Positions 53,775 through 62,584 are shown, numbered from the stretch's first letter. The stretch is DNA of 64,000 bases from Chitinophagales bacterium (GCA_023957245.1 JAMLHJ010000005.1:167650-231649); one strand, 5' to 3'. Translations and numbers: made by a program. The notes: generated by a model not told the origin, from the sequence alone.

Positions 53775-54914
53775 ATGAAATTTGCAACAAAAGTGATTCA
53801 TGCAGGCATCGAGCCAGACCCTTCTACAGGTGCTATCATGACTCCGATTTTTCAAACTTCCACTTATGTACAAGATGCTCCTGGTGTTCACAAGGGGTAC
53901 GAATATGCACGCACACAAAACCCTACTAGAACTGTGCTTGAAAATAACCTTGCTGCATTGGAAAATGGCAATCATGGAATCTGTTTTGCCAGTGGATTGG
54001 CAGCAGCAGATGCTATCATCAAATTATTATCTCCAGGAGATGAAGTAATCTCTTGCAATGATTTATATGGTGGGAGTTACCGAATATTTACTAAAATTTT
54101 TCAGCGTTATGGTATCCAATTCCATTTTGTGGACATGAATGACCCTCAAAATATCGTTGATAAAATCAATCCTCAAACCAAATTGATTTGGATAGAAACA
54201 CCTACCAATCCAATGTTAAATATCGTTGATATTGAGGCGGTTGTAAAAATTGCTAAAAACAATAATATTCTAGTTTGCGTAGATAACACTTTTGCATCTC
54301 CTTATTTACAAACTCCTTTAGATTTGGGAGCAGACATAGTATGTCATTCTGCTACAAAATATTTGGGTGGTCACAGCGATGTGGTTTTGGGAGCTATTGT
54401 AGTCAAAGATAAAGCATTGGCAGACCAATTACATTTTCTTCAAAATGCAAGTGGTGCAATACCTGGTCCCAATGATAGTTGGCTTATCCTCAGAGGAATA
54501 AAAACGCTTCATTTGCGTATGGATAGAGCTTGTCAGAATGCTCAAGCTGTAGCTGATTTCTTGGTAACTCATCCTAAAGTTGACAAAGTCAATTACCCAG
54601 GATTAAAATCTCATCCTCAACATGATTTAGCTCAAAAACAGATGAAACTTCCAGGAGCTATGGTGTCGTTTTCATTGAAAGAAAATACTATCAGTGCCGC
54701 CAATAAAGTATTATCAGGAACAAAACTTTTTGCTTTAGCAGAATCTTTAGGAGGAGTAGAATCATTGATTGGACATCCTGCAACAATGACTCACGCATCT
54801 ATACCAAAAGAAGAAAGAGAAAAAACAGGAGTAACTGACTCTTTAATCAGATTGAGTGTCGGCGTTGAAGATATTGAAGATTTGATTGAAGATTTAAAAA
54901 GAGCATTGCAATAA
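53775..54914 (+). CDS. cystathionine gamma-synthase/gamma-lyase family PLP enzyme
   Basis: A 379-residue enzyme from the preferred start at 53775 (MKFATKVIHAGIEPDPSTGA, the family's N-terminus); ATG at 53769 is two codons earlier and equally placed, while the frame open to 53694 adds sequence foreign to the family. PLP-binding Lys195 lies in HSATKYLGGHSD, with YEYARTQNPTR at 42-52, FASGLAA at 71-77 and IETPTNP at 140-146. Enzymes of this group make or cleave cystathionine in methionine and cysteine metabolism, and synthase and lyase cannot be split safely by eye. It leads a three-gene run with prsW (5-base gap) and a TIGR02757 gene. Confidence 0.9.
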   Translation: MKFATKVIHAGIEPDPSTGAIMTPIFQTSTYVQDAPGVHKGYEYARTQNPTRTVLENNLAALENGNHGICFASGLAAADAIIKLLSPGDEVISCNDLYGGSYRIFTKIFQRYGIQFHFVDMNDPQNIVDKINPQTKLIWIETPTNPMLNIVDIEAVVKIAKNNNILVCVDNTFASPYLQTPLDLGADIVCHSATKYLGGHSDVVLGAIVVKDKALADQLHFLQNASGAIPGPNDSWLILRGIKTLHLRMDRACQNAQAVADFLVTHPKVDKVNYPGLKSHPQHDLAQKQMKLPGAMVSFSLKENTISAANKVLSGTKLFALAESLGGVESLIGHPATMTHASIPKEEREKTGVTDSLIRLSVGVEDIEDLIEDLKRALQ

Positions 54915-54919
54915 GCTAT

Positions 54920-55600
54920 ATGGCAATTGGGTTAATCATACTCGCCTTAGCACCTATTGTGGCAGTGATATGGTATATTTATCATAAAGACAAATATGAA
55001 CATGAGCCATTAAGTTACTTGTTTTTTGCTTTTTTTCTCGGATTGGCTTGTGCGGCAATTGCTCCGTTGATATCCAATCATCTCAATTGGTTGCCAGATC
55101 AATATGCAGGTCGTCAAATGGAAATATTTTTATCCGCATTTGTTCTCGCTGCACTCGTAGAGGAAACAGCAAAATTCATTTGTTTACGATTCATTATATA
55201 TTACAGAAAGCCATTTAATGAACCGATTGACGGCATAGTGTATGGAGTCATGATAGGAATGGGATTTGCCACTTTAGAAAATCTTTATTTTGTTATAGAT
55301 GGAGGGGTACAGACAGCGATAATCCGAATGTTTACCGCTATTCCAGCACATGCTATATTTGGAGTCGTTATGGGATATTACGCAGGAAAAGCCAAATATT
55401 TGCCTGAAAAAAATATAGAATATACCGTTAAAGCATTCGTAACCCCTATCTTTTTACACGGCATTTATAATTACATGCTCCTTCAAGACAATTATCCATA
55501 TTTGGGGATTGCAGCGATTGTAGGCTTGGCTATTTCTTTCCGTTTTGCAAGAAAAATGATTAAAGAGCAGCAAGACGCTTCCCCATTTAAGAAACGATAG
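54920..55600 (+). CDS. prsW: PrsW-family glutamic-type intramembrane protease
   Basis: A 226-residue polytopic protein with about seven to eight spans. The catalytic-type motifs of PrsW are present: EETAKF with Glu81-Glu82, FATLENLYF with Glu120-Asn121, AHAIFGVVMGYYAG with His144, and HGIYNY with a late His. In Bacillus PrsW cleaves an anti-sigma factor within the membrane; in Bacteroidota its target is usually unknown. The first span and the KDKYEHEPL segment near residue 25 are typical. It is probably translated with the flanking genes (gaps 5 and 2 bases). Confidence 0.85.
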   Translation: MAIGLIILALAPIVAVIWYIYHKDKYEHEPLSYLFFAFFLGLACAAIAPLISNHLNWLPDQYAGRQMEIFLSAFVLAALVEETAKFICLRFIIYYRKPFNEPIDGIVYGVMIGMGFATLENLYFVIDGGVQTAIIRMFTAIPAHAIFGVVMGYYAGKAKYLPEKNIEYTVKAFVTPIFLHGIYNYMLLQDNYPYLGIAAIVGLAISFRFARKMIKEQQDASPFKKR

Positions 55601-55602
55601 CA

Positions 55603-56385
55603 ATGAATGTTCTTGAAACGCTTGAATATTATTATCAGCGAGTACACCATTCCTCTTTTATAGAAAATGACCCTATTTCTATTCCGCATTTATTTTCCAA
55701 AAAACAAGACATAGAAATTATTGGGCTATTTGCTTCTATTTTGGCTTGGGGACAAAGGAAAACAATCATTAACAGCTGCAATAAGTTGGTTGATTGGATG
55801 GATGCTGCTCCACATGATTTTATTCTGAATAGTCAGGAAAAAGATTTAATTCGATTTGAATCTTTTGTTCATCGTACTTTTAATAGCACAGATGTACTGG
55901 GATTTATTGCATTTTTTAAACAATATTACCAAAATCATGAAAGTTTGGAAACTGCATTTGCACGCCATCTTCATGATACAGATGAACATATTGGCCCTGC
56001 ATTAATAGGTTTTCACAATGATTTTATGGCATTGGAAACGACCGCATCAAGAACGAAAAAGCATATTTCTTCACCCATAGGGAAATCGACTTGTAAGCGA
56101 CTGAATATGTTTCTAAGATGGATGGTCAGAAAAGATGATAAAGGAATAGATTTTGGAATTTGGGATAAAATTTCTCCTTCTCAATTACTGTGTCCGCTAG
56201 ATGTTCATGTTGAAAGAAATGCCAGACAGCTAGGGTTGATTCAAAGAAAACAAACAGATTGGCAGACAGTATTGGAATTGACCCAAAATCTCAAAAAATT
56301 TGACACTCAAGATCCTGTCCGATTTGATTTTGCACTTTTTGGAATGGGGATTATTGCAAAAGATGAAGATATTATCAAATTTTAG
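55603..56385 (+). CDS. TIGR02757-family protein of unknown function
   Basis: A 260-residue soluble protein. DIEIIGLFASILAWGQRKTI near residues 37-56, LGFIAFFKQYY, HISSPIGKSTCKRLNMFLRW, and LLCPLDVHVERNARQLGLIQ are the conserved stretches of the TIGR02757 group, which has a fold related to helical DNA-glycosylase-like proteins (Endo III/HhH-type), as far as I recall. No HhH-plus-Cys cluster is visible, so a repair role is not shown. It follows prsW by 2 bases and overlaps the convergent pnuC-like gene by 11 bases at its 3' end. Confidence 0.8.
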   Translation: MNVLETLEYYYQRVHHSSFIENDPISIPHLFSKKQDIEIIGLFASILAWGQRKTIINSCNKLVDWMDAAPHDFILNSQEKDLIRFESFVHRTFNSTDVLGFIAFFKQYYQNHESLETAFARHLHDTDEHIGPALIGFHNDFMALETTASRTKKHISSPIGKSTCKRLNMFLRWMVRKDDKGIDFGIWDKISPSQLLCPLDVHVERNARQLGLIQRKQTDWQTVLELTQNLKKFDTQDPVRFDFALFGMGIIAKDEDIIKF

Positions 56386-56974
56386 CATCTTTTATATTGC
56401 TTTCCTTCATCAATTTGAGCCAATTAAAATACCCCCAAATAGCCATCCCAAATAAGAAAATTGTAAATCCTGCATAGATAGGTAAGCCTTTGTAAAACAA
56501 TAACGGAATTGCAATGGCATTGCTAATATTGAGAAAAATCCAATTTTCAATTTTACGCCTTGCCAAAAGCCACATTCCCGCCCATGCAAATGCGGAAACC
56601 ATTGCGTCCCAATGTGGAACATCCGAATCTGTAATATGATATAGACCAAAATAAAAAATACTAAAGGATAAAATTGTAATAGCTATTGCTATCGCATAAT
56701 CTATTTTAGAACTATAAGAAATATTGATTTCTTTTTGTTGAACATTCTTTTTGCCAAACAACCAAAACCACCATCCGTAAATACTCATAATAAGGTAATA
56801 CATATTGAGTAATGATTCTGCATATAGTTTTGATTCAAACAGAACATAGATATTGCACAATACGCTTATTATCCCAAATAAATAATTGATAGGACGATTC
56901 TCCTTGGAATACCATACTTGTATTATTCCAAATAATACACCTACCCACTGTAAAACAATCAATAAATCAATCAT
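56375..56974 (-). CDS. PnuC-family vitamin transporter, likely thiamine-type by context
   Basis: A 199-residue membrane protein with seven spans and the PnuC features YGWWFWLFG near residues 66-74, GMWLLARRKIENWIFLNISN near 133-153, and GFTIFLFGMAIWGYFNWLKL near the end. PnuC proteins carry nicotinamide riboside, while relatives named PnuT and PnuX carry thiamine and riboflavin. Its start is one base after the stop of a thiamine pyrophosphokinase gene, so it probably brings in thiamine that the kinase traps as the diphosphate. No TPP riboswitch is seen in the 42-base gap before that gene. The gene's last codons overlap the convergent TIGR02757 gene. Confidence 0.85.
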   Translation of the reverse strand: MIDLLIVLQWVGVLFGIIQVWYSKENRPINYLFGIISVLCNIYVLFESKLYAESLLNMYYLIMSIYGWWFWLFGKKNVQQKEINISYSSKIDYAIAIAITILSFSIFYFGLYHITDSDVPHWDAMVSAFAWAGMWLLARRKIENWIFLNISNAIAIPLLFYKGLPIYAGFTIFLFGMAIWGYFNWLKLMKESNIKDAKI

Positions 56975-57622
56975 CTACTTTACTTGCCAATCTGGATGAT
57001 ACACTTGATAAATAATAGCATTTCCTTCTGTTTCTATTTGAAAATGGCTGCCTTTTGCTTCATTCAATGTCCCTTGCCACCAATATTTCAATATTCGATG
57101 TTCAATAGGATAAACTAAACCTATTGTTGTCATTGGTTTATCATCAATAGCAAAAATAGAAACTTGCTGCCCTTTGACACTTTCAAATTGTGTTGATGCA
57201 CAAATAGGAGTAAATACGCCATGATTGGTCAACATCCTCACTTCAACATCTTGAATATATTGAGTCAATAAAGCAATATTTCCTATTGTATGATCTTCCC
57301 TTTTGCCTGTGCCACCAACTATTGTTATCTTTTTAATGCCCTGCTGCAAACAAAACTGAACAGCCTTGGTCAAATCATTGGTTTCCTGATTGTTATCAAT
57401 ATGGATAATTTCAGAAAACAAATTTATATTCTCTTGTGAAATCGAATCTCCATCACCTACTATTGCTGCAGGTCGCCCTATGCGAGCAATAAATTCATTA
57501 GCAGCCCCATCACAACAGACAATATAATTTGAATTTTGAATAAAAGATAATGGAATGGGATGTGACGGAAAACTTCCATTAGCTACAATTACAACATTTG
57601 AAAATAATTGAGATGAGCTCAT
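56975..57622 (-). CDS. thiN: thiamine pyrophosphokinase
   Basis: A 215-residue cytoplasmic enzyme. CCDGAANEFI near 34-43, AAIVGDGDSIS near 53-63, NQETNDLTKAVQF near 78-90 and TIVGGTGKREDHTIGNIALL near 99-118 are the ATP/Mg and thiamine-binding motifs. It makes thiamine diphosphate from thiamine and ATP. The C-terminal domain (LKYWWQGTLNEAKGSHFQIE) is the thiamine-binding half. It follows the histidine kinase gene by 42 bases and precedes a PnuC-type transporter gene directly, giving a salvage unit. Confidence 0.88.
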   Translation of the reverse strand: MSSSQLFSNVVIVANGSFPSHPIPLSFIQNSNYIVCCDGAANEFIARIGRPAAIVGDGDSISQENINLFSEIIHIDNNQETNDLTKAVQFCLQQGIKKITIVGGTGKREDHTIGNIALLTQYIQDVEVRMLTNHGVFTPICASTQFESVKGQQVSIFAIDDKPMTTIGLVYPIEHRILKYWWQGTLNEAKGSHFQIETEGNAIIYQVYHPDWQVK

Positions 57623-57664
57623 AAATATTTTTGATAGGAATCCCTGAATTTAATAAAATCCCTT

Positions 57665-58738
57665 TTATAGAAGGTTCAATTGGTCGATAGCTTCTTGAGT
57701 TGCTTTTTCTAAGGTAAAAGTAAATGTTGTTCCTACTCCCAACTCACTACGCACCGTGATATTCTGGTCATGTGCTTCAATAATATTTTTGACAATAGAC
57801 AAACCCAAACCAGTACCTCCGATATTCCTAGAACGGCTTTTGTCTGCTCTAAAAAATCTTTCAAACAATCGATGAAGATTTTCTTCTGCAATACCTGGTC
57901 CATCATCATTGACCTCCACAATAATCTGTTCTTCCAATATATAAAACTTGATTGTTACAGTTCCTTCCATTTTGCCATATTTAATGGCATTAGAAACAAG
58001 GTTTTCAACGACTTGAGTTATCCTCACAGGGTCTGCCCAAACGTATAAGTTTTTGAATTTTGAATCAACAACCAATGTGGCTTGACTCTTTTCGGCGATA
58101 TGCTGATACTGAAAAAATACTTTATGAAAAAGCGCTATAATATCGAATGCTTTCTTCTCCAAATGTATTTGACCTGCTTCAAATTTTGATATTTCTAATA
58201 AATCTGAAACTATAGCATCTAATCTTTCAACATTAGATAAGGCTTTCTGCAAGTATTGTTTTTCTATAACTGGATCATCTACTCCATCAAGCAAGGTTTC
58301 CAAATACCCTTGAGCATTAAAAATAGGTGTTCTTAATTCATGGGAAACATTTCCTACAAACTCTTTCCTATACGTTTCCAATTTACGCAACTCACGAATC
58401 TGTTTGTTCTTATTGATAGCCCAATCTCCAACATCTATTTCCACTAAACGCATAATATTGGAACTATGGCTATGGCTGACTTCCTTTTGGTATTTGAGGG
58501 ATTGCCCGATTGCTTTATAAATAATCTTTAGTTTATCGTTGACAAAACGCATCAATGTAAATTTGTACAAAACAAAAGAAATGACAAAAGCTACGGCAAA
58601 TAGAAATAAATATAAATAATAAGGTTGCACTAACTCTATTGCTATATCAAAAAGCAACAAAGCTAAAATGCTAAAAAAGGACACAAAAAAACTAGTGATA
58701 AAGGCAATTACATTAGGAGTGAGTTGCCGTCTAATCAT
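57665..58738 (-). CDS. sensor histidine kinase (PhoR-like)
   Basis: A 357-residue kinase with two membrane spans (about 10-32 and 40-60) and almost no periplasmic loop, so it probably senses a membrane or partner signal. Then come a linker, the dimerisation His133 in FVGNVSHELRTP, the N box in NLVSNAIKYG, DDGPGIAEENLHRLFERFF (G1/F) and GGTGLGLSIVKNI (G2). No PAS or HAMP domain is obvious. It overlaps its response regulator by 4 bases (ATGA), so the pair forms one two-component system; similar pairs in Bacteroidota are often called PhoR/PhoP-like, without proof of phosphate control. Confidence 0.9.
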   Translation of the reverse strand: MIRRQLTPNVIAFITSFFVSFFSILALLLFDIAIELVQPYYLYLFLFAVAFVISFVLYKFTLMRFVNDKLKIIYKAIGQSLKYQKEVSHSHSSNIMRLVEIDVGDWAINKNKQIRELRKLETYRKEFVGNVSHELRTPIFNAQGYLETLLDGVDDPVIEKQYLQKALSNVERLDAIVSDLLEISKFEAGQIHLEKKAFDIIALFHKVFFQYQHIAEKSQATLVVDSKFKNLYVWADPVRITQVVENLVSNAIKYGKMEGTVTIKFYILEEQIIVEVNDDGPGIAEENLHRLFERFFRADKSRSRNIGGTGLGLSIVKNIIEAHDQNITVRSELGVGTTFTFTLEKATQEAIDQLNLL

Positions 58739-59421
58739 TGTTCTTCAAATTTATATCCTATTCCTTTTACTGTTTTAATAAGATCTTCGCCTAGTTTTTC
58801 ACGGAGTTTTCTGATATGTACATCTATTGTTCTATCTCCTACGATTATATCTCTACCCCAAATTTCATTAAGGATTTCATCTCTTTTAAAGACTTTACCA
58901 GGTTTGGATACCAATAAATAAAGCAATTCAAATTCTTTTCTAGGAACAGCCATTTCTTCACCATTAAAGATGATTAAATATCTCTCTCTATCAATCTGAA
59001 TATTCCCAGCTTTTAAGGTACTACTTTTGGCTTCTTTGAAATCATATCTTCTCAATAAAGCTTTCAATCTACTTATCAAAACTCTAGGTTTTATAGGTTT
59101 GCTGATATAGTCATCTGCACCTGTTTCGAAACCAGCTATTTGGGAATAATCTTCTGTACGTGCTGTTAGGAAGGCAATTATTGTATTTTCAAACTGAGGC
59201 ATTTCCCTCAATGTTCTACAAGTTTCAATACCATCCATTTCTGGCATCATCACGTCTAATAGTATAATATCAGGATTTTCACGCTTGGCTAGTTCTACTC
59301 CTGACTTGCCATTTTCTGCTTTAAATACTTCAAATCCCTCCTTGCTTAAATTGTAACTAAGAAACTCCAAAACATCTTGTTCGTCGTCAACAATGAGCAC
59401 TTTAAAAACTTTTTCTGCCAT
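58735..59421 (-). CDS. OmpR/PhoB-type response regulator
   Basis: A 228-residue regulator. The receiver domain has the acidic pocket D12-D13 in LIVDDE, the phosphorylation site Asp56 in ILLDVMMPEMDG, Thr86 in FLTART and Lys108 in ISKPIKP. The C-terminal winged helix (residues 130-228) includes EFELLYLLVSKPGKVFKRDE, VGDRTIDVHIRKLREKLG and TVKGIGYKFE. It pairs with the histidine kinase that overlaps it. The 159-base upstream region contains two GTTAAC palindromes (59476-59481, 59489-59494) that could be operator half-sites. Confidence 0.92.
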   Translation of the reverse strand: MAEKVFKVLIVDDEQDVLEFLSYNLSKEGFEVFKAENGKSGVELAKRENPDIILLDVMMPEMDGIETCRTLREMPQFENTIIAFLTARTEDYSQIAGFETGADDYISKPIKPRVLISRLKALLRRYDFKEAKSSTLKAGNIQIDRERYLIIFNGEEMAVPRKEFELLYLLVSKPGKVFKRDEILNEIWGRDIIVGDRTIDVHIRKLREKLGEDLIKTVKGIGYKFEEQ

Positions 59422-59546
59422 AATTATTTTTTTGATTGCTTTAAGCTATGTAAAGTTAATACATTTTGAAAGTAAGTTAACCTAATTTGTTAACATATTA
59501 GTAATGAATAGCAAAATTTTAATTTTCTTCTTGTATTTTATAAATG

Positions 59547-59576
59547 TTGAATATTGTAAAAACAATACTATTTTTA
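59547..59576 (+). promoter_or_regulatory. candidate rfbA promoter with an internal dyad
   Basis: TTG at 59547-59549 and TATTTTTA at 59569-59576 are spaced by 19 bases and fit the Bacteroidota -33/-7 pattern with one mismatch in the -7. Between them sits a perfect dyad, TATTGT-AAAA-ACAATA (59552-59567), a good place for a repressor. The -7 element ends 4 bases before the ATG, so the transcript would be almost leaderless. Confidence 0.4.
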
Positions 59577-59580
59577 TCCT

Positions 59581-60441
59581 ATGAAAGGAATTATATTAGC
59601 TGGAGGTTCAGGAACTCGCTTGCACCCAATCACTTATGCAATCAGCAAACAAATCATGCCTATCTATGATAAGCCAATGATATATTACCCCCTATCTGTA
59701 TTGATGATGGCTGGAATCAATGAAATTCTTATTATTTCCACTCCAATAGATTTACCTCATTTTGAAAGGCTTTTAGGAGATGGTAGTAGATATGGTTGCA
59801 AATTTCATTATAAGATACAAGAAGTTCCTAATGGACTAGCTCAAGCATTTGTAATAGGAAAGGAATTTATTGGCGACGACAAAGTGGCTTTGATTTTAGG
59901 CGACAATATTTTTTATGGAAGTAATTTGGGGCAACTATTAGAAGGTAATAGCGATCCAGACGGAGGTATTATCTACGCATATCATGTTTCAGATCCAGAA
60001 CGATATGGAGTAGTAGATTTTGATGAAAATAACAATGTACTCTCCATCGAAGAAAAACCTACACAACCGAAATCTAATTTTGCTGTACCTGGTTTATATT
60101 TTTATGATAATGAAGTCATTGAGATTGCAGAAAATATACAACCTAGCCCTAGAGGTGAATATGAAATCACTGATGTCAACAAAGAATATCTTAAAAGAGG
60201 CAAATTGAAAGTCTCTATTCTCAATAGAGGAACCGCATGGTTAGATACTGGTACATTTGACTCTCTAATGCAAGCTTCCCAATTTGTACAAGTCATAGAA
60301 CAAAGGCAAGGTCTAAAAATCGGTTGCATTGAAGAAGTAGCATATAGAAAAGGTTTTATTGACAAAAAACATTTATCAGAAATAGCTCAACCTTTATTAA
60401 AAAGTGGATATGGGCAATACCTTTTAAATCTTATCAAATAA
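59581..60441 (+). CDS. rfbA: glucose-1-phosphate thymidylyltransferase
   Basis: A 286-residue nucleotidyltransferase with the signature [20 protein letters not shown] at 5-24 followed by [18 protein letters not shown], then [10 protein letters not shown] near 99-108 and [14 protein letters not shown] near 166-180. It makes dTDP-glucose from dTTP and glucose 1-phosphate, the first step toward dTDP-rhamnose and other deoxysugars. The other rfb genes (B, C, D) are not next to it. It is 1 base upstream of galE, and both supply activated sugars for surface glycans. Confidence 0.94.
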   Translation: MKGIILAGGSGTRLHPITYAISKQIMPIYDKPMIYYPLSVLMMAGINEILIISTPIDLPHFERLLGDGSRYGCKFHYKIQEVPNGLAQAFVIGKEFIGDDKVALILGDNIFYGSNLGQLLEGNSDPDGGIIYAYHVSDPERYGVVDFDENNNVLSIEEKPTQPKSNFAVPGLYFYDNEVIEIAENIQPSPRGEYEITDVNKEYLKRGKLKVSILNRGTAWLDTGTFDSLMQASQFVQVIEQRQGLKIGCIEEVAYRKGFIDKKHLSEIAQPLLKSGYGQYLLNLIK

Positions 60442-60442
60442 A

Positions 60443-61468
60443 ATGAGCAAAAAAATCATTGTAACAGGAGCTTGTGGCTATATCGGTTCACACACCGTAG
60501 TGGATTTGGAACAAAATGGTTATGAAGTAGTGATATTAGATAATTTGAGTCGTTCTAATATAAAAATATTGAATGGTGTAGAAAAAATCTTAAAGAAAAA
60601 AGTGCTTTTTCATCAAGTAGATTTGACCGATAAATCAGCAACATTACAAGCTTTATCTCAACATCAAGATGCCGAAGGAATTATTCACTTTGCAGCATAT
60701 AAGTCTGTTCCTGAATCTACTGCTCAACCTCTAAAATACTATCAAAATAACATGGTAGGCTTGTTCAATATTTTAGAAGTTGCTGAACAATTAAATATCA
60801 AAAACTTTGTATTTTCTTCTTCTTGTTCTGTATATGGCTTAGTCGAACACTTACCAGTCACTGAAGACACTCCTTTTCAAGAGGCACAATGCGCTTATGC
60901 TCGTACAAAGCAACATGGAGAGCAAGTTTTAACAGATGTTGTCCGAGCTACTCATTTGAAAACAATTATTCTAAGATATTTCAACCCAGTCGGAGCTCAC
61001 CCTTCTAGTGAAATTGGAGAAATGCCTATTGATGTTCCTAATAATCTTGCTCCTTTTATTACACAGACAGCTATCGGTAAAAGAGAAAAATTGACCGTTT
61101 ATGGAAATGACTATCCTACAAGAGATGGCTCATGTATCCGAGATTATATACACGTCTGCGATATTGCACATGCTCATACATTGGCTATAGACTATTTATT
61201 AAAAAATAAAGAAACAGAAAATCCTGAAGTTTTTAACTTGGGGACAGGCAATGGCGTTACAGTATTGGAAGCGATAAAAGCCTTTGAAAAAAGCACTGGA
61301 ATTCCTTTGAAGTATGAAATAGGAGCAAGAAGACCAGGAGATGTGATAGAAGTATATGCAGATAATACCAAAGCAACACAAAATTTAGGTTGGCAGCTTA
61401 ATTATTCCATTGAGGACATGATGCTGAGTGCCTGGAATTGGGAAAAGAAGATGGCAGAACAATCTTAA
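60443..61468 (+). CDS. galE: UDP-glucose 4-epimerase
   Basis: A 341-residue extended short-chain dehydrogenase. NAD-binding GxxGxxG is in VTGACGYIGSHT (Gly9, Gly12, Gly15); the catalytic Ser/Tyr/Lys set is in FSSSCSVYG (about 124-132) and Tyr152-x3-Lys156 in AYARTKQHG. Later PVGAHPSSEIGEMP and GDYPTRDG-like YGNDYPTRDGSCIRDYIHV are GalE signatures. It interconverts UDP-glucose and UDP-galactose. It starts 1 base after rfbA ends. Confidence 0.94.
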   Translation: MSKKIIVTGACGYIGSHTVVDLEQNGYEVVILDNLSRSNIKILNGVEKILKKKVLFHQVDLTDKSATLQALSQHQDAEGIIHFAAYKSVPESTAQPLKYYQNNMVGLFNILEVAEQLNIKNFVFSSSCSVYGLVEHLPVTEDTPFQEAQCAYARTKQHGEQVLTDVVRATHLKTIILRYFNPVGAHPSSEIGEMPIDVPNNLAPFITQTAIGKREKLTVYGNDYPTRDGSCIRDYIHVCDIAHAHTLAIDYLLKNKETENPEVFNLGTGNGVTVLEAIKAFEKSTGIPLKYEIGARRPGDVIEVYADNTKATQNLGWQLNYSIEDMMLSAWNWEKKMAEQS

Positions 61469-61534
61469 TTCAGCTAATCATAAAAAAGATAGGCTTTTTA
61501 ATTATAAACTATTATTTTTGACAAAATTCAAATC

Positions 61535-61912
61535 ATGAACGTACCAACAAATTTAAAGTATTCCAAAGAGCACGAATGGGTTCGTGTAGAAGGAGAAATC
61601 GCTTTCATTGGAATTACTGACTTTGCCCAAGGCGAGTTAGGAGATATTGTTTTTGTAGATATCGAAACTGAAGGAGAAACATTGGAAGCTGGAGAGATAT
61701 TTGGAACAGTAGAAGCTGTAAAAACTGTTTCTGATTTATTTTTGCCTATATCTGGAGAAGTTTTGGAAGTCAACGAAAAGTTAGCTGACGAACCAGAATT
61801 AGTCAATACTGATCCATTTGGTGAGGGTTGGATGATTAAATTAAAAATTGCTGATAGTGCAGAACTTGACAATTTATTAAATGCTGATGAATACAAGGCT
61901 TTGATTGCCTAA
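61535..61912 (+). CDS. gcvH: glycine cleavage system H protein
   Basis: A 125-residue lipoyl-carrier protein. [20 protein letters not shown] at the start and the lipoylation site Lys63 in [11 protein letters not shown] are diagnostic; the end [15 protein letters not shown] [14 protein letters not shown] is conserved. It shuttles the aminomethyl group between the P, T and L proteins of glycine cleavage. No gcvP or gcvT is nearby. A -7-like TATTTTTG (61513-61520) lies 15 bases before the start codon, and a strong terminator follows 22 bases after the stop. Confidence 0.95.
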   Translation: MNVPTNLKYSKEHEWVRVEGEIAFIGITDFAQGELGDIVFVDIETEGETLEAGEIFGTVEAVKTVSDLFLPISGEVLEVNEKLADEPELVNTDPFGEGWMIKLKIADSAELDNLLNADEYKALIA

Positions 61913-61934
61913 ATTCATTTAAAAATAGAAAGAG

Positions 61935-61964
61935 AGCCACGAAAGTAACATCGTGGCTTTTTTT
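61935..61964 (+). terminator. Rho-independent terminator after gcvH, abutting the next start codon
   Basis: An 8-bp perfect stem (AGCCACGA pairing with TCGTGGCT) with an 8-base loop runs into a T-tract (61958-61964). The ATG of the VanZ-like gene begins at 61965, the very next base. A transcript read through from gcvH would therefore have the hairpin directly against the start codon. Confidence 0.85.
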
Positions 61965-62369
61965 ATGGAAAAGATTTTTAAATATCCAATCATTCGATGG
62001 GCAATACTTATACTATATATTAGCCTAGTAATAACTTTGTGTTTACTCCCCTCCTCCTCTATTCCTTCCAACACATTTTTTGATAAAATATATTTTGACA
62101 AATGGGTGCATTTGATGATGCATTTCGGAACTTGGACTTTGTGGGTTTGGCGAAAAAAGGGGATAGGCAACTTAACTGACAATAGAGATACAATATTTCT
62201 TCATGCATTTATAGCAGTATTTTTTCTTGGGATATGGATAGAGATTCTTCAATCAATGACAAGCCGAGCTATGGATTGGACAGATATTCTAGCCAATATG
62301 ACTGGCGCCATTCTCGCCTGGAAGTTTTGGTTAAGATTTGAGAACAAATGGAGCGTATATCAATGGTGA
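61965..62369 (+). CDS. VanZ-like membrane protein
   Basis: A 134-residue protein with about four spans: IIRWAILILYISLVITLCLL, then a polar loop with FDKIYFDKWVHLMMHFGTWT (the DKxxHxxxx motif of VanZ-like proteins), IFLHAFIAVFFLGIWIEILQ and MTSRAMDWTDILANMTGAIL. VanZ gives low teicoplanin resistance in enterococci, but most relatives are of unknown function. The start is ATG 61965; an in-frame GTG at 61953 lies inside the terminator stem and is rejected. Confidence 0.8.
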   Translation: MEKIFKYPIIRWAILILYISLVITLCLLPSSSIPSNTFFDKIYFDKWVHLMMHFGTWTLWVWRKKGIGNLTDNRDTIFLHAFIAVFFLGIWIEILQSMTSRAMDWTDILANMTGAILAWKFWLRFENKWSVYQW

Positions 62370-62555
62370 AAAACATTGTCATTTTAAAAATAAAGCTCTT
62401 TTATAACCTGCGTAATTCAAATAACTATTTTATTGCGCAATATAAATAAACTTATAAAATAGAAAATAATACATTGCAAATTTCAACGATAAGTTGTGTT
62501 CATTTCACAGAAAAACAACAGCTTATAGCCTTTTGAAAAACAGTATAGAATGTTA

Positions 62556-62584
62556 TTGTTTTTTAACTGAACTGTGTATATTTG
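62556..62584 (+). promoter_or_regulatory. candidate promoter for the partial nuclease gene
   Basis: TTG at 62556-62558 and TATATTTG at 62577-62584 (perfect TAnnTTTG) are spaced by 18 bases, and the gene starts at 62647, giving a leader of roughly 55 bases. The rest of the 277-base gap 62370-62646 shows no gene or clear dyad. Confidence 0.5.

Noticed and set aside
57623..57664. TPP riboswitch before the thiamine pyrophosphokinase gene
   Set aside because: The gap is only 42 bases, too short for the aptamer, and lacks the conserved CUGAGA-type core.
59455..59494. Pho-box-like direct repeats upstream of the response regulator
   Set aside because: The TTAA-type elements are spaced 13 and about 22 bases, not the 11-base period of PhoB sites; kept only as two GTTAAC palindromes worth testing.
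61953..61964. GTG start for the VanZ-like gene at 61953
   Set aside because: It lies in the 3' arm of the gcvH terminator; the ATG at 61965 gives the normal N-terminus.
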